This document shows positions 1 to 6,911 of a DNA stretch of 11,209 bases, in pieces; within the stretch, counting starts at the first letter, position 1, and each line of letters opens with the position of its first letter. Source of the DNA: a bacterium (GTDB lineage Bacteria > Desulfobacterota > Binatia > UBA12015). The stretch spans positions 1 through 11,209 of the forward strand of contig JAPOLW010000076.1 in NCBI GenBank assembly GCA_029976905.1, given 5' to 3'. Below the pieces are notes generated by a model. It saw only the letters and a program-made list of their open reading frames with translations, searched no databases and was not told the origin of the DNA. The position numbers and the translations under genes were made by a program.

Positions 1-82
1 GCCGCGAGCGCGTTCCGCTTCGGCAGGGAAGGGACGCACGGCCGCTTGCGATTGTTCTCGCGCCCGGCTTGTCTCCTGAACG

Positions 83-1840
83 ATGACTTCCTCTGCCGAC
101 CCGGCTGCCCCGACAGTTCCCGACACCTCCGCCACGACCACATCCGGGCGAGAGATCCGCCGTGTCGGACCACCGGGGGTGCGCCTGGTCGGATTGATCC
201 TGCTCGTCGCGCTCTACCTGGGCACCCTCGGAGATCACCGCCTTCAGGACCCCGACGAGGGCCGCTACGCCGAGATGTCGCGTGAGATGGTCGAGACCGG
301 CGATTGGGTCACGCCGCGCCAGAACTACGTCACCTTCTTCCACAAACCACCCCTGCTGTATTGGGGTGGTGCGGCCTCGATGACCCTTCTGGGCGAGAAC
401 GAGTTCGCCGCTCGCCTCACGCCCGCGCTCGCAGGCATCCTTACGGTGCTGACCACCTTCCTGTTGGGGATCCGACTCTTTGGTGAACGGGCCGCCTGGC
501 TCGCGGCGGGCATGCTCGCAACGACCCCCCTCTTCTTCGGCATCTCCCAGGCAGTCACGATGGATCTGCCGCTCACGGCGTGCACGACCGCGGCCTTCGC
601 CGCGATCTGGGTCCTGCACACCTCGGAGCGCAAACGAATGCCAAGCATTCTCGCCGCGGTTGCGGCGGCCCTGGCGATTCTCGCCAAAGGGCCGGTGGTC
701 TTCGCGCTGGTCGGACTCTCCTCGGCGCTCTTTCTCCTCCTCCGTCGCGACTGGAAAAGCCTGCGCGCCCTGCTCGGATGGCGCCCCATCCTGGCGTTCC
801 TCCTGGTCGCGGCGCCCTGGTTCGTCCTGGTCTCGCTGCGCAATCCGACCTTCCTCGAGGTCTTCGTGGTCGAACATCACCTACGCCGGTTCGCCGGTTC
901 GGTCGGGCATCCCGAAGGGCCCTGGTTCTACGTCCCCGTGCTGCTGCTCGGTTGTCTGCCCTGGACGTTGCTGGCCGCCGGGCTCGGCCTCTCCCGGGAC
1001 GGACGACGCGCATTCGGCTCCACCCGGAGCCCCGCCCTGCTCTTCGTCGGTCTCTGGGCCGCCGTCGTGCTGGGCTTCTTCAGTGCCGCCGGCTCCAAAC
1101 TTCCGACCTACATCCTGCCGGCACTCCCGGCCCTGGCCCTCGCCCTCGGCGCCTCGACCGATGCGGCCATGCGCAGCACGCGACCGCCTGAACGCCTCGT
1201 CAGCGGCCTGCTGACGACGGTGGCGGCTCTCGGTGGATTCCTCGTCGTAGCCAGTGTGATCGCCTACCCCCTGCGCGCCTGGATCGCAGAGACCCTCGGG
1301 GAGGACTTCGTGGACGTCGCCAGCATCGTGACCACGGTCTTTCGCCTGGGCGGTCTTCTGCTCGTCTTCGGCACCGCCGCGACGCAATGGCCGTCGGCCC
1401 GCGCCCTTTCCCTTTCCGGCCGGCTCGCGATGTTGGTGGTGCTCGTCGGCCTCGGCCTGCTCAGCGCCTCGGGCGGACGCGCCATCCAGAAGACGTCGTA
1501 CGAGCTTGCCGCCGGCATCCAATCCGAGAGCCACCCAGACGACCTGGTCCTGGTGTTCAATGGCAACATCCACGGTCTCCCCTTTTATCTGGGAGAACGC
1601 GTCCTCTACGGCGGCCACATCGGTGAACTGGAACCCGGCGCCGACCGACTCGGGAACCCCGCGCCCTACTTCCTGCGCAATCTGCCCGACGTCATCGCAC
1701 TCTGGGGTTCGGGCAAGCGCGTCTACATCGTCACGGAACTTCGTCATCTCAACCTCCTCGGCGAACTCGACCCCTCTCCCCGCACGGTCGCGCGCGATCG
1801 AAAACGGCTCGTGCTCGCAAACTTCGAGCGCGACGACTGA
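83..1840 (+). CDS. GT39 family (ArnT-like) integral membrane glycosyltransferase
   Basis: The product is a 585-residue polytopic membrane protein. This family moves a sugar from a polyprenyl-phosphate carrier to lipid A, protein or another acceptor on the outer face of the inner membrane. Just after the first membrane segment (about residues 34-50) comes DPDEGRYAEM (56-65), the acidic first-loop motif of GT39/ArnT enzymes. HKPPLLYW (87-94) follows, then the 'ENEFAARL' stretch and an AKGP motif in a later loop. About ten further hydrophobic segments and a soluble C-terminal tail match the usual 500-600-residue length. The ATG at 83 has no clear Shine-Dalgarno. The first 31 residues are low-complexity Ser/Thr/Pro/Ala, so a later GTG start is possible. 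No lipid A modification genes are nearby, so the sugar and acceptor are unknown. Family assignment is strong; an ArnT-specific function is not established. Confidence 0.9.
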   Translation: MTSSADPAAPTVPDTSATTTSGREIRRVGPPGVRLVGLILLVALYLGTLGDHRLQDPDEGRYAEMSREMVETGDWVTPRQNYVTFFHKPPLLYWGGAASMTLLGENEFAARLTPALAGILTVLTTFLLGIRLFGERAAWLAAGMLATTPLFFGISQAVTMDLPLTACTTAAFAAIWVLHTSERKRMPSILAAVAAALAILAKGPVVFALVGLSSALFLLLRRDWKSLRALLGWRPILAFLLVAAPWFVLVSLRNPTFLEVFVVEHHLRRFAGSVGHPEGPWFYVPVLLLGCLPWTLLAAGLGLSRDGRRAFGSTRSPALLFVGLWAAVVLGFFSAAGSKLPTYILPALPALALALGASTDAAMRSTRPPERLVSGLLTTVAALGGFLVVASVIAYPLRAWIAETLGEDFVDVASIVTTVFRLGGLLLVFGTAATQWPSARALSLSGRLAMLVVLVGLGLLSASGGRAIQKTSYELAAGIQSESHPDDLVLVFNGNIHGLPFYLGERVLYGGHIGELEPGADRLGNPAPYFLRNLPDVIALWGSGKRVYIVTELRHLNLLGELDPSPRTVARDRKRLVLANFERDD

Positions 1841-1885
1841 AGAGGGAGCGCGACGACCGAGGAGGGAGCGCGTCGACTGAAGGCC
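1826..1885. repeat. Three tandem copies of a 20-bp unit spanning the 3' end of the GT39 gene
   Basis: Units lie at 1826-1845, 1846-1865 and 1866-1885. All begin GAGCGCG. Unit 2 differs from unit 1 at two positions. Unit 3 differs at one internal base and in its last few bases. The first unit holds the last codons and TGA stop of the glycosyltransferase; the others are non-coding. Because the period is 20, copies are out of frame with each other. This looks like local tandem duplication of the gene end. Confidence 0.75.
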
Positions 1886-1959
1886 CGTCGGACGCCCCAC
1901 CCCTACGCCCACCGGCCGCAGCGCTTCCCTTTCCGGGCGTCGTAGGGCATTCGAAGTGC

Positions 1960-2721
1960 ATGTCGACCCGAGCCCGGTGGAGGAAAACCATGTTCCCGCT
2001 GCTCACAGCACTTCTCCTGGGAGCAGCGTCGGGGCACGCCGAGATCATCGGAGAACTCGAGGCGCCGCGCGGCTTCGCCGCGGGCATCGCCAACGTCCAG
2101 GGGTGGGTGTACACCACGACACCCGGGGCGGAGTTGGTCGAGCCTTTCGCCGTCCTCATCGACGGCGTCGAACGATTCCGGGTCCCGTGTTGCGGAGATC
2201 GGGGCGACGTACGGGCGGCCAAACCCGATGCCCCCCTGCGCACCGGCTTCTCGGGGGTCTACAATTGGGGGCTTGCCTGGGCCGCCGCCCACGACGACGC
2301 GGCGGGCTCCGCGGGCGCGACCGACCCCGCCGCCGGTGCGATCCGCGCGGTGATCACCGTGGTCGTCACCGACACCTCGGGCGATCTGAAAGCGTTCTCC
2401 GAGACCGTCGACCTGTGGAATCCGACGCCCTGGCCGCGCTCGAAACTCGCCCAATGGACCCTCCCCGACCCTCCCGCTCCGGCCGGACTCGACTCGCGCC
2501 AGGACATCACGCTCCCCGGATCCGGATCGGCGTGTACCCTCTCCAACGAAGGCCTCTACACCGAGGGCTCGGCCGTCCTCGAGTGCACCGCCATGCGCTT
2601 CACCGCTCCCGACGATACCGCGGAATCCTGTCCCCGGCTCTACTTCGAGTGGGACCGTGCCTCCCAGAGCTTCCGGCTGGCGAGCGATTGCCTGGAACCG
2701 GCCGACGGCGCGAGCGACTAG
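1960..2721 (+). CDS. Secreted protein of unknown function with an Ig-like 'RxDV...P...GF' domain
   Basis: The product has 253 residues, or 243 from the internal ATG at 1990. From 1960 the N-terminus is a classic signal peptide: basic n-region (R4, R6, R8, K9), hydrophobic FPLLTALLLGAASG, and probable cleavage after GHA (residue 27). The ATG at 1990 has a much better Shine-Dalgarno but would leave a short, uncharged signal, so the start is open. The mature part begins GELEAPRG and continues with a GWVY strand, an LIDGVERF strand, RGDV and TGFSGVYNW. This resembles bacterial Ig-like surface domains with the pattern 'G-L-x-P ... GW ... IDG ... RxDV ... P ... GF'. A Cys-Cys pair and about four C-terminal cysteines suggest disulfides in the envelope. 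The C-terminal part is unrecognised. It lies 37 bases before the NTF2-like gene, probably in one transcript. Confidence 0.75.
   Translation: MSTRARWRKTMFPLLTALLLGAASGHAEIIGELEAPRGFAAGIANVQGWVYTTTPGAELVEPFAVLIDGVERFRVPCCGDRGDVRAAKPDAPLRTGFSGVYNWGLAWAAAHDDAAGSAGATDPAAGAIRAVITVVVTDTSGDLKAFSETVDLWNPTPWPRSKLAQWTLPDPPAPAGLDSRQDITLPGSGSACTLSNEGLYTEGSAVLECTAMRFTAPDDTAESCPRLYFEWDRASQSFRLASDCLEPADGASD
1979..1983 (+). promoter_or_regulatory. Strong Shine-Dalgarno (GGAGG) inside the annotated start of the secreted-protein gene
   Basis: GGAGG sits six bases before the in-frame ATG at 1990, in the sequence GGTGGAGGAAAACC-ATG. It closely resembles the site before the next gene. It supports 1990 as the start, against the signal-peptide charge argument for 1960. 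Confidence 0.45.
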
Positions 2722-2748
2722 GTCCCCGGGACAACCCCCCGATCCATC

Positions 2749-2754
2749 GAGGAG
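2749..2754 (+). promoter_or_regulatory. Shine-Dalgarno deciding the start of the NTF2-like gene
   Basis: GAGGAG lies four bases before the ATG at 2759. The reading frame is open 34 codons further upstream, but that stretch is Arg/Pro-rich and overlaps the previous gene, so 2759 is the chosen start. Confidence 0.7.
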
Positions 2755-2758
2755 AAAC

Positions 2759-3187
2759 ATGCCGACACCGACGTTCGATCAAATGAAGACCTGGGCCCGC
2801 CGCTATGTGGAGACGTGGAACGCCGGAGACCAGGAAGCCTGGATCGCCAATTGGAAGGCGATCGCTCCCGGCGACTTCCGGATGCTCGACCCGGTGGGCA
2901 CGCCCGAGAAGGTTGGATTCGAGGCGTGCGCACTGAAGCCCTGGGATCTCTTCCAGGGGCGCGTGAAATTCAAGATCGCCGACGGCTGCCTGTTCATCAA
3001 CGGCAACGAGGTCGCCTGGCTGCTCGAGAATCAGATGCGCGTCGACGGCAAGGAGATCCTGGGGCGCAGCATCGAGACCTACCGCTTCGGAGACGACGGC
3101 TCGGTCGTCGTGCGGACCTACTACAAGGTACCCCCGCGCACCGAAGACGAACTCGGCGAGATGTTCCAGACCTATCTTCCCGAATGA
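2759..3187 (+). CDS. NTF2-like / SnoaL-like small protein
   Basis: The product is a 142-residue, probably cytoplasmic protein with no signal peptide. The start MPTPTFDQMKTWARRYVETW is a typical first helix of the NTF2/SnoaL alpha+beta-barrel fold. It is followed by 'WNAGDQEAWIANWKAI', 'MLDPVGTPEKVGFEA', a 'WDLFQGRVKFKI' strand and a 'VVVRTYYKVPP' strand near the end. That order (helix with W-N-x-G-D, 'D-P-x-G-x-x-x-x-G', then strands) is usual for steroid-isomerase-like and polyketide-cyclase-like members. Such proteins may be small enzymes or ligand-binding proteins, and the catalytic residues here cannot be assigned by eye. It lies 37 bases after the secreted-protein gene and 28 bases before the lipoprotein gene, so it is likely part of that operon. 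The fold call is fairly sure; substrate and role are unknown. Confidence 0.82.
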   Translation: MPTPTFDQMKTWARRYVETWNAGDQEAWIANWKAIAPGDFRMLDPVGTPEKVGFEACALKPWDLFQGRVKFKIADGCLFINGNEVAWLLENQMRVDGKEILGRSIETYRFGDDGSVVVRTYYKVPPRTEDELGEMFQTYLPE

Positions 3188-3215
3188 GGCGTGCGAGGAG
3201 CCGGGAGCTCCGGCG

Positions 3216-4160
3216 ATGAACGAGACGACCCCTGGAACACGCCGCCACCGCGGCGCCGGTACGTCTCCGACGCGGTGGCTTTTGCTGCCCCTGCTGGCCA
3301 TCCTGGGCTTGCCGGCCTGCGCGGCGCGCTTCCCGACCCCACCCGCGGCGCCGGTTGCGGGCCCGAGCGCGGCCGCCTTGCTGCAACGAAGCATCGAGGC
3401 CGCCGGAGGCGATCCCTACGAAACGCTGGACGACGTGGCGGTTCGCTACGAGGGCTCTTCGTGGGGATCGATGGTGCAGATCCTGCAACCGCTGCTGACC
3501 GACGTCGACTACCGCGGGCTCTCCGAGGAACGAATTCTCCTCTCCGATTCCGTGGTTGCCCAGAAACACCGGGCGGGCGCCGGCGAAAAGACCGTCTTTT
3601 GGGACGGCGAAGAGGTACGCGTCTTCTACGGGAGCACCGCCGCGAACGATCTCCCCGTGCGCGAATCCTCCGCGCTCGTGGCCGACGCCTACGCCCTCTT
3701 TCTGCTCGGCCCGGCCTGGCTCCAGCGACGGGGCTCCGATTGGACCCGACTCGACGACCGCACCGAGGACGGACGGGTCTACCACCGACTCCACGGCCGA
3801 CTCCGCCCCGGGGTCGGCCTTTCGACCGAAGACCGGGTGGTCGCGTGGATCGACCAGGACACCGGGCTGCTCCATCGCGTCCACTTCACCCTCGAAGGAT
3901 TCGAAGCAACCCGTGGCGCACACGTCGATGTGACGTTCTCCGCGTATCGACAGATCGCCGGACGCCTGTGGCCAACGCACTTCGTAGAACGCGTACGCTC
4001 CCCCGTGGACATCTATGCCCACCTCTGGCTGCTCGAGGGCCTCGACGTGAACCGGGGCCTCCGTCCCGCCGACCTCGGATCCACAACCGATCCGACCTGG
4101 TCCGCCGTGGCGACCCGACCCGCGGCGCCGCTCTCGGATGCGACCCACCCGGCGCCCTGA
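3216..4160 (+). CDS. Predicted lipoprotein with LolA/LolB-like beta-sheet character, function unknown
   Basis: The product has 314 residues. The N-terminus has basic residues (R9, R10, R20), the hydrophobic run WLLLPLLAILG and a lipobox L-P-A-C, with the lipidated Cys at 35. Proline at -2 is slightly unusual. A Pro/Ala linker follows, then 'LLQRSIEAAGGDPYETLDDV' at about 51-70. This opening helix plus 'GG..Y..L' is typical of lipoproteins built on the LolA/LolB half-barrel, including DUF6503-like proteins. Alternating beta strands follow: 'KTVFWDGEEVRVFYG', 'YHRLHGRL', 'DRVVAWIDQDTGLLHRVHF', 'FSAYRQIAGRLWPTHFVERV'. The 'D-x-x-T-G-L-L-x-R' strand turn is typical of outer-membrane lipoprotein-sorting-like proteins. 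Shine-Dalgarno candidates are GAGGAG (3195) and GGGAG (3203). The last 30 residues are low complexity. It is probably an envelope protein binding a hydrophobic ligand, but that is inference. Confidence 0.78.
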   Translation: MNETTPGTRRHRGAGTSPTRWLLLPLLAILGLPACAARFPTPPAAPVAGPSAAALLQRSIEAAGGDPYETLDDVAVRYEGSSWGSMVQILQPLLTDVDYRGLSEERILLSDSVVAQKHRAGAGEKTVFWDGEEVRVFYGSTAANDLPVRESSALVADAYALFLLGPAWLQRRGSDWTRLDDRTEDGRVYHRLHGRLRPGVGLSTEDRVVAWIDQDTGLLHRVHFTLEGFEATRGAHVDVTFSAYRQIAGRLWPTHFVERVRSPVDIYAHLWLLEGLDVNRGLRPADLGSTTDPTWSAVATRPAAPLSDATHPAP

Positions 4161-4240
4161 GATGCCGCGGTTGCCGCGCCCCGACCCGACGCCAACGGGA
4201 CCTCGGACCCGACACCCGTCGCTCCAGTTCCTTCGGCCCG

Positions 4241-4258
4241 GCGCCCGGTCGGGGGCGC
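4241..4258. terminator. GC-rich hairpin between convergent genes, weak terminator candidate
   Basis: A perfect 6-bp stem, GCGCCC (4241-4246) with GGGCGC (4253-4258), closes a six-base loop. It directly abuts the stop of the DUF427 gene on the - strand and lies 80 bases after the lipoprotein stop on the + strand. There is no T-tract on either side, so intrinsic termination is only possible. Confidence 0.3.
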
Positions 4259-4768
4259 TCACCAACCGGCGGTGCCGGGGCCTCCCTTGAAGGGTCCGCG
4301 CACGTCGTCGGTAATCCAGCCCCCGTAGAAGTCTCCCTCTTGCGCGCGCACGATCTCCCCGTCGACCGAGCATTCATCCATCCGGCTGGGGTAGAAGGCG
4401 AGATGATCGCGCAGGGCCGCGAAGCGTTCGGTCGGGCGCGGATAGCTCCAGGCCGCCGCCGTGGCCGCGCGATCGCCGACGACGACCGACCAATAGGTGG
4501 CCGCGCCCTTCCACTCGCAAAGCGACGCGCGGCCCTCCACCCGTTGCAGGAGATCCATGCGCACATCGTCCGGCGGGATGTAGAAAACCGGCGGATGGCT
4601 CGTCTCGAGAACCCGGTGGGTGCGCTTGCTGTCGGCGACGAGCACGCCGCCGAAGCGGATCTGCACGCGACGCGCACACGGCTCGATCGCGGGCGGCCGC
4701 GGATAGTCCCATACCGACTCGTACGTCTCGCCGCTTCCTTCGCCCGGCGGCTGGCCTGCGCGTGCCAT
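4259..4768 (-). CDS. DUF427 (NTP_transf_9) domain protein
   Basis: The product is 169 residues, a full-length DUF427 protein; the biochemical function of the family is not established. Features in order are ESVWDYPRPP (17-26), 'RIRFGG'-type strand 'VQIRFGGVLVADSKRTHRVL' (35-54), FYIPPDDVRMDLL (62-74), SLCEWKGAATYWSV (82-95), a second AWSYPRP (106-112), a 'HLAFYPSRMD' segment and FYGGWIT (147-153). These aromatic/Pro-rich blocks, with a central C-E-W-K-G, are characteristic of DUF427. The frame extends upstream without a stop to 4936, but the ATG at 4768 has an excellent Shine-Dalgarno and the upstream stretch is Arg/Ser-rich. There is no signal peptide, so it is cytoplasmic. It converges with the lipoprotein gene and follows the VOC gene at a 204-base gap, so it may have its own promoter. 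Confidence 0.9.
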   Translation of the reverse strand: MARAGQPPGEGSGETYESVWDYPRPPAIEPCARRVQIRFGGVLVADSKRTHRVLETSHPPVFYIPPDDVRMDLLQRVEGRASLCEWKGAATYWSVVVGDRAATAAAWSYPRPTERFAALRDHLAFYPSRMDECSVDGEIVRAQEGDFYGGWITDDVRGPFKGGPGTAGW

Positions 4769-4770
4769 GG

Positions 4771-4780
4771 CTCCCTCCCT
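4771..4780 (-). promoter_or_regulatory. Shine-Dalgarno fixing the DUF427 start
   Basis: On the - strand AGGGAGGGAG ends two bases before the ATG at 4768, with GGGAGG cores at suitable spacing. No comparable site precedes the upstream in-frame ATG codons. Confidence 0.7.
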
Positions 4781-4972
4781 GCTGCGGGTTCCCGACGGAA
4801 CCATCCCTGTCATGAGCGTGCCCGCACCGAGGGCGGCGTCAAGCCGGGAACACGAGCCCCACGGGCGACCTCGAACCGGGGACGACGACCCCAACGAGCG
4901 TCGTCGAGCAGGAATCGCGCAAAGCCTGGCGTCCACGGCGGGGCTCCTCGCGGTGAACCAGGACCAGAGGGC

Positions 4973-5491
4973 TCAGGGAAGCTGGAGGAATTCGATCAGA
5001 AGCGGGTCTCCCTCCCGCTCGAGGTAGGCGAATGCGATTTCGGGAGACATGCGCTTGTACCAGATCGGCCGATAGCCCGAACCCGAGAGCTTCTCGATCC
5101 ACGTATCGACATCGTCGACGCGGTAGCGCAGATGATGCATGCCTTCGCGGCCGGCTTCGATGAATTCGCTGTGCGGGCTTTTGCCGCTGCGCCATTCGAT
5201 GAATTCGATTTCGAGTTCACCGGAGTGCCCGACCAGGATCGCCAACTCGACGTCGGCGACTTCTCCCCGGTACGTCGCGCCCCCCACCGAGCCGTCGAAC
5301 TCGCTCCAGGGCCCAAAGAGGGCACCATAGCTCCGCTTGGCTTCCTCGATCGATCGCACGACGAAACCGACCTGATCGATCGCAGGCAGGCCAAGGTTTT
5401 CGAGATCTGCGGGAGTCGTTGCCACCCCGGTGGCATAGACCGCCCCGCCAACGCTGTCCACACCGCGTGATGCCACCCGGATCCCGGTCAT
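4973..5491 (-). CDS. VOC (glyoxalase/dioxygenase fold) family protein, Glyoxalase_4-like
   Basis: The product is 172 residues from the ATG at 5491. The core begins AIDQVGFVVRSIEEAKRSY (38-56), the standard first beta-alpha unit of vicinal-oxygen-chelate proteins. It continues through 'GPWSEF', 'VELAILVGHSGELEIEFIEW' (81-100), 'EGMHHLRYRVDDVD' (116-129) and ends 'GDPLLIEFLQ' (161-170). This arrangement resembles methylmalonyl-CoA epimerase/Glyoxalase_4 members. Plausible metal ligands are H119 or H120, E167 and an acidic residue in 94-99. The first-strand position that is often His ('IDHV') is Gln here (Q40). The 37 residues before the core are unlike the family, no Shine-Dalgarno precedes 5491, and GTG codons at residues 6, 11 and 23 are alternatives, so the start is uncertain. 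The substrate is unknown. It is divergent from the DUF2256-DUF3253 gene with a 69-base gap. Confidence 0.83.
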   Translation of the reverse strand: MTGIRVASRGVDSVGGAVYATGVATTPADLENLGLPAIDQVGFVVRSIEEAKRSYGALFGPWSEFDGSVGGATYRGEVADVELAILVGHSGELEIEFIEWRSGKSPHSEFIEAGREGMHHLRYRVDDVDTWIEKLSGSGYRPIWYKRMSPEIAFAYLEREGDPLLIEFLQLP

Positions 5492-5560
5492 GGGACGCCC
5501 CGCCGGGCGCAAAAGAACCGTTGCGCCGCGCCCGGAGCACGTCACCATCGGGCGAGTCCC

Positions 5561-5980
5561 ATGTCTCGATCGAGTCCGCCTCGCCATCCAGCCCCGAAGA
5601 TCTGCGCGTCCTGCGGCCGCGCGTTCGACTGGCGCCGCAAGTGGGCGGATTGCTGGGAGGAGGTCCGCCATTGTTCCGCCTCCTGCCGACGACGTGGGGT
5701 GAACTCACAGGACCGCAGGCTCGAGCAGACCATCCTCGATCTCCTCGTGCGTCGCGAGCCGGGCAAGACCATCTGCCCGAGCGAAGCCGCCCGCGCCATC
5801 GCGCCTGCCGAAGAATCCTGGCGGCCCTTGCTCGAACCCGTGCGACGAGCCGCGCGACGCCTGGCGCGCCAGGGCCGGGTCGAAATCCTGCAACGGGGGC
5901 GTCCGGTCGACCCCGACGAGATCCGCGGCCCCATCCGTTTGCGGGCGCGCCGTGCGGGCGAACCCAGCGCCGCCCCTTGA
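5561..5980 (+). CDS. DUF2256-DUF3253 fusion protein (zinc-ribbon-like N-terminus)
   Basis: The product is 139 residues with two recognisable domains. DUF2256 is at about 12-45: C15-x2-C18, 'GRAFDWRRKWADCWEEV', then C38-x3-C42, probably four zinc ligands. DUF3253 is at about 52-130: 'LEQTILDLLVRREPGKT', ICPSEAAR (71-78), a central W with 'LLEPVRRAARRLARQG' and the terminal RGPIRLR, a winged-helix-like pattern. Neither domain has a proven function. The protein is basic and cytoplasmic, and a DNA/RNA-binding or chaperone-like role is only a guess. From memory, DUF2256 genes often neighbour PF04244 (PhrB-type) photolyases, and one lies about 1.5 kb away here. No strong Shine-Dalgarno precedes 5561, but the DUF2256 core begins soon after, leaving little room for another start. 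Its stop is 21 bases from the convergent PDZ gene. Confidence 0.9.
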   Translation: MSRSSPPRHPAPKICASCGRAFDWRRKWADCWEEVRHCSASCRRRGVNSQDRRLEQTILDLLVRREPGKTICPSEAARAIAPAEESWRPLLEPVRRAARRLARQGRVEILQRGRPVDPDEIRGPIRLRARRAGEPSAAP

Positions 5981-6001
5981 TCGCCGGTCTCTTCCGCGCG
6001 C

Positions 6002-6859
6002 TCAGCGCACGGCGTCGGGTTCGCTTCGCGCGGGTTCGACGCGAACGCCCAGAGGGCCTCGCGGGATGTAGACGCGCACCCGGTTTCCCGACCGCATCAC
6101 GTCGACGGGGGTGGGCTCTCCGGCATCTCCCTGCGACGTACGCTCGCGTAGATCCGACGCGTTGAAGATTCGTTCGTCGTCATAGGCGACGATCTGATCA
6201 CCCGGTTGCAACCCGACGTCGGCGGCCGCCGAGCCATCCATCACGTCCCCGACGGAAATCCGGTTGGAGTGCCCGGTCGTGTACAGCATCCAATCGTAGA
6301 ACTCCTCCCCGTACTCGTCGCGCGCTCCATCGAGGTCGAGAGAGAGGGCCTCGTTCTGCTCACGAAATTTCGCCGTCCCGAGCCATCCCTCACGCGACGC
6401 CATGTCGCGCAGGTAGAGCCGATCGAGTTCCATCTGATCGACGCGTTGCTTGAAGGATCGCACCGTCTCCTCGGCAAAGCCCGCCGACACGAGCGCATCG
6501 ACGTCGATCCCGCGGGGCCCGCCCTCGTGTCCGGCTGGAGCGCCCGTGGGGGTCTTCTCCCGGGCGGTACCGCCACCCGCGGGGTCGACCTTGCGTACGC
6601 GCGCCAACTCGGCGCGCAGCGAGGCGACCTCGGTGTTCAGGCGCTGCCGTTCCAGCCGTGCCTCGTCGAGATCACGGGTCAGACGACGAACCTCGACTCG
6701 CCAGGGTTCCTCGCCCGCCTCCGTGCCTCGGGTCCCTTCCGGCGCGACGGCGACGACGTGCGACGACGGACCGGTCGGAGCGGGTTCCCCTCGAAAGCCC
6801 CAGGCGACGACGACGGCGACCACGAGGGCGGCGATGGACGAAAGTGCGATTTTTCCCAT
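6002..6859 (-). CDS. Membrane-anchored coiled-coil PDZ-domain protein
   Basis: The product has 285 residues. A single membrane segment (about 4-22, 'IALSSIAALVVAVVVAW') has one lysine before it, so most of the protein should be periplasmic. A Pro/Gly/Thr-rich linker follows, then a charged heptad-like helix at about 53-90 ('WRVEVRRLTRDLDEARLERQ...'), probably a dimeric coiled coil. A second helical region spans 118-195. A PDZ domain (about 200-275) shows 'SVGDVMDGSAAADVGLQPGD', 'QIVAYDDERIFNASDL' and a final RGPLGVRVEP. No protease catalytic domain is present, so it is probably a scaffold or substrate-recognition protein. The TM-coiled-coil-PDZ order recalls GspC of type II secretion, but no secretion genes are here. 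CGAGGAAC lies just before the ATG at 6859. It is downstream of the photolyase unit with a 141-base gap and a candidate promoter of its own. Confidence 0.82.
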   Translation of the reverse strand: MGKIALSSIAALVVAVVVAWGFRGEPAPTGPSSHVVAVAPEGTRGTEAGEEPWRVEVRRLTRDLDEARLERQRLNTEVASLRAELARVRKVDPAGGGTAREKTPTGAPAGHEGGPRGIDVDALVSAGFAEETVRSFKQRVDQMELDRLYLRDMASREGWLGTAKFREQNEALSLDLDGARDEYGEEFYDWMLYTTGHSNRISVGDVMDGSAAADVGLQPGDQIVAYDDERIFNASDLRERTSQGDAGEPTPVDVMRSGNRVRVYIPRGPLGVRVEPARSEPDAVR

Positions 6860-6888
6860 GATGTTCCTCGGCGTGGGAGCGGGTGGCC

Positions 6889-6900
6889 CGGTTCGAACCG
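6889..6900. repeat. 12-bp perfect palindrome CGGTTCGAACCG in the PDZ gene leader
   Basis: The sequence is its own reverse complement. It lies 29 bases before the PDZ start codon and just downstream of the candidate -10 box, where an operator could sit. No regulator is encoded nearby. Confidence 0.35.
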
Positions 6901-6911
6901 TTCCTTATTCG

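Noticed and set aside
1..82. Search for a gene end, promoter or RNA upstream of the GT39 gene
   Set aside because: No conserved motif, convincing promoter or open frame with family similarity is visible in this short stretch.
2997..4373. Long - strand open frame opposite the lipoprotein gene
   Set aside because: Composition is low-complexity Gly/Arg, and it overlaps real genes on both sides without any domain signal.
4837..4842. TTGACG on the - strand as a possible -35 box for DUF427
   Set aside because: No acceptable -10 box occurs 16-18 bases downstream.
4883..4906. 7-bp inverted repeat CGACGAC/GTCGTCG with a 10-base loop downstream of the VOC gene
   Set aside because: It is made of a simple repeated trinucleotide, lies 67 bases after the stop and has no T-tract, so I do not call it a terminator.
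3191..5470. Very long + strand open frame (759 codons) crossing the lipoprotein, DUF427 and VOC genes
   Set aside because: The translation is dominated by Arg, Pro, Gly and Ser with no recognisable motif. It is a shadow frame of GC-rich DNA overlapping three genes with clear families.
6885..6905. GGTTCGAACC resembling a tRNA T-arm
   Set aside because: Flanking bases do not form the 5-bp T stem on either strand, and no acceptor, D or anticodon arms can be built around it.
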